Positions 1 to 4,709 of a stretch of 7,030 nucleotides of DNA are shown piece after piece. The notes under the pieces were generated by a model. It was not told the origin of the DNA. It made no database searches and was given only the letters and a program-made list of their open reading frames with translations. Positions within the stretch are counted from its first letter, which is position 1, and every line of letters starts with the position of its first letter. Source of the DNA: Pseudomonadota bacterium (GTDB lineage: Bacteria; Pseudomonadota; Gammaproteobacteria; Halothiobacillales; Halothiobacillaceae); assembly GCA_021795795.1 (NCBI GenBank), contig JAJYPA010000176.1, positions 1 through 7,030 on the forward strand. Reading direction: 5' to 3'. The position numbers and the translations under genes are program-made.

Positions 1-480
1 CAAATCCTTGTTGGCATCGTCAAAGTGGCCTATCAGACGGTTGGCAGATTTTAATAGCTTGCCTTGTGCGTCGCCGCCTGCGTTTTCTATCGCTTCCGCC
101 AGATCTAACTTGCCCTGATCAAATGTATCTGCAATTTGTGCAATCACAGGCGTGGTGACATCGGTTATAGCCTGAGTGGTGCCCTCTTTCAGAACCATCG
201 AAAAATCATCCTGCGCATGCCGGATCGCTGTTTTAAAACTACTGATGTGCTCGCTGAGCGCTCGCTGGATGGTGGCCGATCGGGTATTGGCCTGCTCCAG
301 TAAAGTTGCCGCACTATTGACACTCTGATTCGCGCCCATGACCGCCGCCAGCAATGTCCATGTGGCATCATGTGGATTAGTGACACCCTCTTCACTGGCC
401 CTGATCAGTAACGTCGCATGAAGATCCGGGTCAGTCATCCACAAAGCGCGGTCGCGTGGTGTTTGGTGTTTTTCATCCAT
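1..480 (-). CDS. TraM-like conjugal transfer accessory protein, 3' part outside the window
   Basis: An open frame of 160 codons runs from ATG at 480 to the left edge without a stop, so the C-terminus is missing. It starts 4 nt after the stop of the traL-like gene, and a GGAG lies just before that stop, so translation is probably coupled. The protein begins MDEKHQTPRDRALWMTDPDL and continues as a hydrophilic, Ala/Gln/Asp-rich, mostly helical sequence with possible coiled-coil stretches around residues 45-90. I see no signal peptide, membrane segment or catalytic motif. The name rests on gene order: in IncP plasmids traK, traL and traM follow one another downstream of oriT, and the two genes upstream here fit traK and traL. 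RP4 TraM is also a small soluble protein of poorly defined role. A coding region is near certain; the TraM (or pTF-FC2 MobE-like) identity is an inference from context. It could instead be an unrelated relaxosome accessory protein. Confidence 0.7.
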   Translation of the reverse strand, partial: MDEKHQTPRDRALWMTDPDLHATLLIRASEEGVTNPHDATWTLLAAVMGANQSVNSAATLLEQANTRSATIQRALSEHISSFKTAIRHAQDDFSMVLKEGTTQAITDVTTPVIAQIADTFDQGKLDLAEAIENAGGDAQGKLLKSANRLIGHFDDANKDL

Positions 481-484
481 GGCC

Positions 485-1213
485 TTATTCTCCAACATCA
501 ATCAATGGGGCAACCGCCGTCAGCGCCTTATCCAGCCAGTGCTGGGTATTGATCTGATCGACGATCATCCAGCCGGGCGCCCCGGTCTTGGCCAAGGCGT
601 CCAAACTGCCCGGTGCGTTCAGCGCTTTGAGCATGGTGCCCTTGGCAGGCCAGTCGGGCATCTCAATGTCGCGCATCGGGTAAATTTTACGGTCATCGGA
701 TCGGGACCATAAAAAGTCCTGTCGCCGGGCAGAAAACAAGGGGTAAATCGCCGCGCGGTTTTCCGGATCAACATGTTTGAGGAGGCCCTGACGCAGTGAT
801 CCCACCATGCCGGTGGTGAGTGCATCTGTGGCGCCTAAGGAATAGCAAACCACGAGGCGCATCCCCAATAGATCGCAGACCGAACGAATCACCCCACCCA
901 AATCATCCAGAGTCTCCCCCGCACCGCCGGGTAAATTCACAACGACGGCTTCCGGCTGTTTTTGCTCAATCCAGGTGGCAAGATTGGTTACCGCATCTCC
1001 CGCTTCTCTGCCTGGGCGGTTGAGCGGCAAATAGCCCGTCAGGAGGCGGTCATCGCCACTGTATCGGGTCTCAAGATCTGGTTGGCGCGGATCGCCCTCG
1101 ACCAAGGCCAACCGTTCACAGTTCTTCTTCAGATGCCACTCCACCAACACCATAGAAACCATGGATTTTCCGACACCGCCCTTGTCCCCGTGACTAATAT
1201 ACATGGTGCTCAT
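485..1213 (-). CDS. traL: TraL-like ParA/MinD-family P-loop ATPase of a conjugation operon
   Basis: This 242-residue soluble protein opens with a deviant Walker A motif, GDKGGVGKS at residues 9-17. It carries the signature lysine K11 and P-loop lysine K16 typical of the ParA/MinD (SIMIBI) family. An aspartate in VEGDPRQPD (residues 38-46) fits the Walker A' position. VVVNLPGG (90-97) occupies the Walker B position but has Asn where Asp is usual. As I recall, length and motif match TraL of RP4 (about 240 residues), an ATPase-like protein encoded between traK and traM; its exact role in transfer is not settled. The start is firm: GGAGGTGA lies a few bases before ATG, and that ATG overlaps the TGA of the traK-like gene as ATGA. 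A plasmid-partition ParA is less likely, because no parB follows and the neighbours look like transfer genes. The related pTF-FC2 protein is MobD-like. Confidence 0.82.
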   Translation of the reverse strand: MSTMYISHGDKGGVGKSMVSMVLVEWHLKKNCERLALVEGDPRQPDLETRYSGDDRLLTGYLPLNRPGREAGDAVTNLATWIEQKQPEAVVVNLPGGAGETLDDLGGVIRSVCDLLGMRLVVCYSLGATDALTTGMVGSLRQGLLKHVDPENRAAIYPLFSARRQDFLWSRSDDRKIYPMRDIEMPDWPAKGTMLKALNAPGSLDALAKTGAPGWMIVDQINTQHWLDKALTAVAPLIDVGE

Positions 1214-1557
1214 GATTCACCTCCGATAACGATCCGTGCGGGATTATCCGATACATGCTGCGTCGTACCCGGATCGCGGGCCGCCCACCCCGTAGATACG
1301 GCGCGACTGGCCGTTTGAGGAATGATCAACTTACCGGCCGCCAGCGATTTTTGGGTTCGGTACCATGCTGCGGCCAGCGCCCCGGAAGGGGACTTGCAGG
1401 CGTTCGGGGCATATTCTAACGCCCCCGCAATTTCGTCCCAGGACCAGCCTAACTTACGGGCTGCGACAATGCTCTTGTAGTTGTCGATACAGATTTTTTG
1501 TGCTGAATAGCGCGGGTTGATCCCAGCATGAATCAATTCATCAATGGTTTTGTGCAT
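1210..1557 (-). CDS. TraK/MobC-like small DNA-binding protein (predicted oriT binding)
   Basis: The ATG at 1557 gives 115 residues and is preceded by AGGAGA at good spacing. An in-frame ATG 42 nt upstream lies inside a palindrome and lacks such a site. Residues about 20-45 (NYKSIVAARKLGWSWDEIAG) read as a helix-turn-helix-like segment of the kind found in oriT-binding accessory proteins. A second helical stretch with basic residues follows (AAAWYRTQKSLAAGK), then a probably disordered tail. There is no membrane segment. It is the first gene of a three-gene operon and overlaps the traL-like gene by 4 nt. In IncP plasmids traK sits at this place, next to oriT, and wraps oriT DNA. The assignment rests on position, size and architecture, because I cannot align it convincingly to RP4 TraK. 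Its leader and first codons are nearly the same as those of alpA (3559-3780), so the two are probably co-regulated. It may instead be a plain transcriptional regulator. Confidence 0.72.
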   Translation of the reverse strand: MHKTIDELIHAGINPRYSAQKICIDNYKSIVAARKLGWSWDEIAGALEYAPNACKSPSGALAAAWYRTQKSLAAGKLIIPQTASRAVSTGWAARDPGTTQHVSDNPARIVIGGES

Positions 1558-1648
1558 AACAAATCTCCTGAACAATAGATGTATGAGGACTGTCCTCATG
1601 GGTCTATGGCCATCGGGGACCTGTTTGCGCTATTTGGCGAAAAAAATC
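1541..1648 (-). promoter_or_regulatory. Leader region of the tra operon, copy 1 of a duplicated leader
   Basis: Read on the minus strand, this segment goes from a GATTTTT run through CAAACAGGTC, CGATGGCCAT and the ATGAGGACAGTC palindrome to the ribosome binding site and the codons for MHKTID. Nearly the same series occurs at 3764-3873 before alpA. Both copies have exactly 42 nt from the palindrome ATG to the probable start ATG. I could not pick a convincing -35/-10 pair. Shared transcriptional or translational control of both operons is inferred. Confidence 0.7.
1583..1599. promoter_or_regulatory. 17-bp perfect palindrome, probable operator
   Basis: ATGAGGAC and GTCCTCAT form perfect 8-bp arms around one central base, 26 bp before the traK-like start codon. 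The copy before alpA (3805-3822) has the same arms apart from one inserted G. The position between upstream DNA and the ribosome binding site suits a repressor site. AlpA or the TraK-like protein are candidate ligands by inference only. Confidence 0.5.
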
Positions 1649-1670
1649 GGGAATTATTTTTTTGAGGGTA

Positions 1671-1727
1671 GGTTTTGTAGGTTTCGTCGTGTCATGTTCC
1701 GCGTGTGTGACTTATTCTTCGGGGTTC
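1671..1727. repeat. Direct repeat family R, copy R1
   Basis: It begins GGTTTTGTAGGTTTCGTCG, continues GTGTCATGTTC and ends GGGGTTC. The first 30 nt match R2 (1853-1911) with few changes; the middle has diverged and the end GGGGTTC matches again. Unlike R2 and R3, no inverted partner lies upstream; that place is an A/T-rich run. Confidence 0.6.
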
Positions 1728-1742
1728 TGGAAATCGATAGAC

Positions 1743-1755
1743 GGTTACTGTAACC
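1743..1755. promoter_or_regulatory. Short perfect palindrome GGTTACTGTAACC
   Basis: GGTTAC and GTAACC form 6-bp arms around a central T, between R1 and R2 in the intergenic region upstream of the tra operon. It could be an operator or part of an origin of transfer. It is short enough to be accidental. Confidence 0.3.
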
Positions 1756-1827
1756 ATCACAAGGTCCGATGCTGTGCTGGTAGGTCTCTGCAAAAAACGA
1801 CCCATGATCGTCATAGTGGGGGCTGCA

Positions 1828-1866
1828 AAACCTAATAAACCACAAGATGATCGGTTTAGTAGGTTT
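1828..1866. repeat. Inverted repeat downstream of the DUF3987 gene
   Basis: The 14-nt arms at 1828-1841 (AAACCTAATAAACC) and 1853-1866 (GGTTTAGTAGGTTT) pair with one mismatch around an 11-nt spacer. The hairpin lies 20-60 nt past the DUF3987 stop, so it may act as a terminator, but its stem is A/T-rich and no clean U tract follows. The right arm is also the start of repeat R2. The same arrangement with the same 11-nt spacer occurs at 4188-4236. Confidence 0.6.
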
Positions 1867-1911
1867 CATAGTGTCATGTTCTGCGCCTATAAGGTGAATA
1901 TTTTGGGGTTC
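1853..1911. repeat. Direct repeat family R, copy R2 (covers the DUF3987 3' end)
   Basis: It runs from GGTTTAGTAGGTTTCATAG through CTATAAGGTGAATATTTT to GGGGTTC. Bases 1887-1911 encode the last residues of the DUF3987 protein (NPKIFTL and stop), so this copy bridges coding and non-coding DNA. R3 (4218-4272) matches it closely, including ATAAGGTGAATATTTT. Confidence 0.65.
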
Positions 1912-3542
1912 GCCTCGAATCTGAGGGACGGTCTGCCGCCTTTCGCTCCAGGCTCTTGAACGGAACCACGAACCCAGCCACTGGTTTCCAAAAATTCCAA
2001 GGCAGCCCCAATCGCTTTAGGTGATCCAAGTCCACTCCAGTTTTTGCGCTGCACATCTGGAATGGTGAATATGCCTGGTAACTTGCGTTGCAGAAGCGCC
2101 TCGCTCAACCGCTGTGCTGCCCTGACTTCTGGGTGCATCCAGAGATGGTAGACGCGTCTTGCATGAGCGCTAAGAAAATCCGCCCAGGCAATCGCTTTCA
2201 GCATGGGACCCTCCCGAATCGGGCTGATCATACCACCCACACTTGCCCGCTCGGCCATATCCAGAATCAGAGCCAATCCGGCGACCAGCTTTTCATATTT
2301 TCCGAAGTGCTCCTGGAGCACTGAAGGACAGCCGGGCACGATCATCGTCTGCAAATGGGTGTCCCATTGAATGAATGCTTGAGCGGCTGCAGCGGATAAC
2401 CTGAAAGAAGGAATACGCCGGAACTGATCGGCAGGCTCCGCTCCCCATATTGCCCACCAGTCATTTTCATCCAGCACCTCGAAAATATGAGAAACGGCAT
2501 CCCTCAAAGCTTTATCGGGCAGGTCATCTCGCCACTCAAAGTCCAGGGAGTCAGGCCAAACCATAAGCTGGAATCGTGCCAGCAGCCCATCATTACCTAC
2601 CTCTTTGCAGACGCTGTCCATGTACCGCTCCAGACGATCTGGTTGTATACCACCCAGCACAGACAGGCACAAATTTGGTATGTACAGAGATCCTCGCCCA
2701 ATCCTGTCGACCTCGTGTCCATCGGTACCATTCCATGATTCGAGATAGAAGGCACGGTCGGATTCATGACCTACCTTATCAAACGATGTGAGCAACCCAG
2801 CCAATTCGTCCCTCTCAGTGAGTAGTCCTTGAGGATTGGTCAACAGCAGATCGCCCAGTTTTTCAATGGTGGCGTCGTTCGTGCTATATCGCTTCAAGGT
2901 TGGGGGTTTCGGTTGGGAAGCCTTGAGAGCTGTCATGTTTGATTTTGCAGACCCAATACCCTCCTCATCCCCTTTTTCAGCCGCTATTTTCAGCGCCCTT
3001 TTACATGCTGCCAGACGTGCGTTGTACTCCTCCAATTGAGATTCATATATTTCGTTTTCCTTAGCATGTTTCTCTCTGGCTTGGTGCGCGAGATTTTTCA
3101 GGGGCTTTGTACCATCGGCCATGCTGGGCGATTTCTTTTTGCTTGGTGGCGCGATAATGCTCCCCCAGAGATTGGGGACTACGATCCAGTCGTCCAGCAG
3201 CTTGGGCTTCACTCCACACCTCGCCCCAATCAAAGCACCGAGACTGACCAGCAGACTGACAGCCACGAACTCAGGTGGCGCAACCTTACGATGCGCAGCA
3301 TCTTTGACATACCCGGCAAGGGGTGCAGGTAACAATTCCTCTACATCCATCTGCGGTACTGGTGGCAAGTCAGAGCCGACCCGCTCAGGGTCTGGCCAAG
3401 CGTCGGTTATGACGTTTGTTCTGAGTTTTTCGTTGGCCTGTGGACGCTCTAAAACCCCCAATGGTGGCGGTGCTACCCTGTCCAGATCGGCGAGCGTGGC
3501 GTAGTCATGGACCATACGTGCGATTTTTGTCTGCGCTTGCAT
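1887..3542 (-). CDS. DUF3987 (YfjI-like) replication-type P-loop protein
   Basis: The ATG at 3542 gives 551 residues; GGAGGA lies about 8 nt before it, overlapping the end of alpA. An in-frame extension to 3644 lies inside alpA and is not used. Typical DUF3987 landmarks appear in order: PPEFVAVSLLVSLGALIGAR (89-108), the loop NLWGSIIAPPSKKKSP (124-139, Walker A-like with KKKS), a charged probable coiled coil (about 150-205), ERDELAGLLTSFDK (243-256), FYLESWNG (265-272), LCLSVLGGIQPDRLERYM (291-308), GLLARFQLMVWPD (319-331), and a C-terminal winged-helix-like region (about 485-530). The Walker loop lacks its usual first glycine (APPSKKKS). The family occurs in plasmids, prophages and integrative elements, often near primase or replication functions, but its biochemical role is not established. 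It forms an operon with alpA (16-nt gap). Its 3' end lies in repeat R2. Confidence 0.9.
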   Translation of the reverse strand: MQAQTKIARMVHDYATLADLDRVAPPPLGVLERPQANEKLRTNVITDAWPDPERVGSDLPPVPQMDVEELLPAPLAGYVKDAAHRKVAPPEFVAVSLLVSLGALIGARCGVKPKLLDDWIVVPNLWGSIIAPPSKKKSPSMADGTKPLKNLAHQAREKHAKENEIYESQLEEYNARLAACKRALKIAAEKGDEEGIGSAKSNMTALKASQPKPPTLKRYSTNDATIEKLGDLLLTNPQGLLTERDELAGLLTSFDKVGHESDRAFYLESWNGTDGHEVDRIGRGSLYIPNLCLSVLGGIQPDRLERYMDSVCKEVGNDGLLARFQLMVWPDSLDFEWRDDLPDKALRDAVSHIFEVLDENDWWAIWGAEPADQFRRIPSFRLSAAAAQAFIQWDTHLQTMIVPGCPSVLQEHFGKYEKLVAGLALILDMAERASVGGMISPIREGPMLKAIAWADFLSAHARRVYHLWMHPEVRAAQRLSEALLQRKLPGIFTIPDVQRKNWSGLGSPKAIGAALEFLETSGWVRGSVQEPGAKGGRPSLRFEANPKIFTL

Positions 3543-3558
3543 GTTTGTCGTCCTCCAA

Positions 3559-3780
3559 TCAGAACTTTGTGGAAGCAGCAGAAGTACGGCTATTGATCCA
3601 GGCATCCACATCACTGCGTCGCCACGCAACTGCACGCGGGCCAAGCTTGACGGGCTGGGGAAAATCTCCAGATCTCACCCATGCGTAAATGCTGGTCTTG
3701 CTGGCATTAATGCGGGCTTGGACTGCTGGGAGACGATCCAATACTTCGGGTACTGGCGAGGTGTCGATGGTTTTATACAT
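3559..3780 (-). CDS. AlpA-family transcriptional regulator (MerR-like, excisionase-like)
   Basis: The ATG at 3780 gives 73 residues, with GGAG 8 nt before it. The sequence shows the AlpA pattern: a recognition-helix region ASKTSIYAWVRSGDFPQPVK (29-48), then LGPRAVAWRRSDVDAWINSR (49-68), with the W-R-x-x-[DE]-[VI]-x-x-W-I signature. AlpA proteins bind DNA and activate integrase or excision genes, or control replication genes, in prophages and integrative elements. Here the target is probably the following DUF3987 gene and perhaps the duplicated leader before the traK-like gene. No integrase is visible in the window. The reading frame is open upstream to 4017, but the ribosome binding site and family length favour the short form. 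The first six residues, MYKTID, echo MHKTID of the traK-like protein, which points to a recombined 5' region. Confidence 0.9.
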   Translation of the reverse strand: MYKTIDTSPVPEVLDRLPAVQARINASKTSIYAWVRSGDFPQPVKLGPRAVAWRRSDVDAWINSRTSAASTKF

Positions 3781-3873
3781 AATTAATCTCCAGACTAATG
3801 GCTTATGAGGGACTGTCCTCATCGGGTAATGGCCATCGACGACCTGTTTGTGCTCTTTGTTACGGCAAAAATC
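3764..3873 (-). promoter_or_regulatory. Leader region of alpA, copy 2 of the duplicated leader
   Basis: Read on the minus strand this copy carries GATTTTTGCC, CACAAACAGGTC, CGATGGCCATTACC, the interrupted palindrome at 3805-3822, GGAGATTAATT and the MYKTID codons. Every element has its counterpart, in the same order, at 1541-1648. The conserved spacing between palindrome and start codon argues for a functional control region. No clear sigma-70 boxes were found. Confidence 0.7.
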
Positions 3874-3901
3874 TGAACCGCACCTCTTTGCACTGCATTC
3901 A

Positions 3902-3923
3902 CCAAAATCAATTGCGATTTTGG
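3902..3923. promoter_or_regulatory. Perfect 8-bp inverted repeat upstream of alpA
   Basis: CCAAAATC (3902-3909) and GATTTTGG (3916-3923) are perfect arms around a 6-nt spacer, about 120-145 bp before the alpA start. No T tract follows on either strand, so an operator is more likely than a terminator. Confidence 0.4.
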
Positions 3924-3996
3924 GGTATGTCATCCCCCCTGCCCCCGGTGTGGGGTAGATACCGTCTGCCAAAATAGTATTTTGAATGTTCCAAGC

Positions 3997-4203
3997 ATGA
4001 AGGAACCCAAAGCCCATCGCGTTTCAGGGAGCTTTCCGTTGATGACCTTCGCGCTTGCCTACGGGTGTCCAGACAGCAGGAACACCCCGGAAGAAGCAGA
4101 AACCATGAAGCTGCGTTCATTTCTGATGATGGTGCTGAAAAACTACATCACCCGCACCGGAGCGTCCCACTATCGCCAGAGTAGAGACTACAAAACCTAC
4201 TAA
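3997..4203 (+). CDS. Weak small ORF, 68 residues, divergent from alpA
   Basis: The ATG at 3997 opens a frame starting MKEPKAHRVSGSFPLMTFAL, ending RQSRDYKTY and a stop inside the left arm of the 4188-4236 inverted repeat. Its middle (NTPEEAETMKLRSFLMMVLK) could form a helix. It is divergent from alpA, a common arrangement for regulator pairs. No ribosome binding site is visible, the TTG at 3982 is an alternative start, and I recognise no family. It may be a gene remnant or chance. Confidence 0.22.
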   Translation: MKEPKAHRVSGSFPLMTFALAYGCPDSRNTPEEAETMKLRSFLMMVLKNYITRTGASHYRQSRDYKTY

Positions 4204-4236
4204 ACCCAAAGCTGGCAGGTTTTGTGGGTTTCGTAG
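4188..4236. repeat. Inverted repeat with 19-nt arms
   Basis: Arms at 4188-4206 (CTACAAAACCTACTAAACC) and 4218-4236 (GGTTTTGTGGGTTTCGTAG) pair at 16 of 19 positions around an 11-nt spacer. The design equals that at 1828-1866, with the right arm opening a copy of repeat R. The constant spacer suggests a binding site for a dimeric protein or a recombination or replication site rather than a simple terminator. Confidence 0.6.
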
Positions 4237-4272
4237 TGCCCTTTTCTGCGGTTATAAGGTGAATATTTTAGG
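4218..4272. repeat. Direct repeat family R, copy R3
   Basis: It runs from GGTTTTGTGGGTTTCGTAG through CTGCGGTTATAAGGTGAATA to TTTTAGG. In the frame corresponding to the end of the DUF3987 gene it would read PKIFTL and stop on the minus strand, but a stop codon lies directly before it. This copy therefore looks like the remnant 3' end of a second such gene, or repeat DNA that R2 shares with the coding end. Confidence 0.6.
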
Positions 4273-4709
4273 CTATATGCAAATTCTGGCTGAGAACCCA
4301 TGGGTTCCGAGGCAAAGCACCTTGGGGACCCTTACCTACTCTGGGTTAGAAAATGAAAATCGGGGGAGGGGGGGTGCGTTTGCAGAAGGCTGCCGGTGGA
4401 ATGAGATTGTGTCCAATATACGAGCGATGGCCTGTGCCGCCCCCTGTCTGTCGAAGGTTTCCTGTGGAGATTTCCCGTTGAAGGGCCGGTACAGATTGCG
4501 GTCGTTCATTGGCGGCGATCAAATGACACCATCTGATCCCAACCGGCCATTCATGATAATATTACCGGCGATCGGAGTTCGGCCAAAAGCGGTCTGTGAA
4601 GCGTTGGTCAGGATTCGGGCAGGTTTGATTCTTATTTCCTATATCGGCCGATGGGCGCGCCATTGGCTCGAAAGACTGCATTGATGATGTCGATCAAATC
4701 CCAATTTGC
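4273..4709. other. Gene-poor stretch between repeat R3 and the KAP gene
   Basis: Apart from the doubtful 57-codon ORF at 4336-4509 I see no credible gene. A plus-strand frame covers 4259-4684 but has no ribosome binding site and no recognisable protein. A G-rich run with one interruption lies at 4361-4373, and an 8-bp palindrome GGCGCGCC at 4654-4661. No tRNA and no T-tailed hairpin were found after the KAP stop. Confidence 0.5.
4336..4509 (-). CDS. Possible small protein of 57 residues, unknown
   Basis: An ATG at 4509, 12 nt after an in-frame TGA, opens MNDRNLYRPFNGKSPQETFD, followed by RQGAAQAIARILDTISF and a Pro-rich end encoded across the G-rich run at 4361-4373, stopping at TAG. The N-terminal two thirds look like a real soluble helical protein, and the frame lies on the same strand as all confident genes. 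Against it: no ribosome binding site, a 200-nt gap after the KAP gene and no known family. It could be the start of a truncated gene that joined foreign DNA at the homopolymer. Confidence 0.3.
   Translation of the reverse strand: MNDRNLYRPFNGKSPQETFDRQGAAQAIARILDTISFHRQPSANAPPLPRFSFSNPE

Larger units (their letters stand above)
1600..1886. other. Repeat-rich intergenic region upstream of the tra operon, candidate oriT
   Basis: No credible gene lies between the DUF3987 stop and the traK-like leader. The stretch holds half of leader copy 1, an A/T-rich run (about 1640-1665), repeat R1, the GGTTACTGTAACC palindrome and the inverted repeat leading into R2. In IncP systems oriT lies just upstream of traK, so this is the expected place. 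I found no MOBP-type nic core (ATCCTG) in it, so oriT is only a positional inference. Confidence 0.35.

Noticed and set aside
1558..1599. Start of the traK-like gene at the ATG within the palindrome (1599)
   Set aside because: The downstream ATG at 1557 has a good AGGAGA site; the upstream one has none, although conserved spacing in both leaders makes it worth remembering.
3543..3644. Longer start for the DUF3987 protein
   Set aside because: The extension lies within alpA and lacks a ribosome binding site, whereas GGAGGA precedes the ATG at 3542.
3781..4017. N-terminal extension of AlpA in the same frame
   Set aside because: The family length, the GGAG before the ATG at 3780 and the match of this upstream DNA to the other leader all favour the short protein.
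1583..4236. A CRISPR array made of the repeated elements
   Set aside because: The copies are few, unevenly spaced by tens to thousands of bases, diverged, and overlap coding sequence; there are no regular spacers or cas genes.
4609..4614. CAGGAT (ATCCTG on the minus strand), resembling a MOBP nic core
   Set aside because: A six-base match occurs by chance, no inverted repeat stands at the expected place beside it, and it is 3 kb from the traK-like gene.
4654..4661. GGCGCGCC palindrome as KAP terminator stem
   Set aside because: No loop and no following T tract; it is just an 8-bp palindrome.
4259..4684. Plus-strand open frame of 141 residues
   Set aside because: No ribosome binding site, no recognisable motif, starts inside repeat R3, and its protein looks random; overlapped by the slightly more credible minus-strand ORF at 4336-4509.
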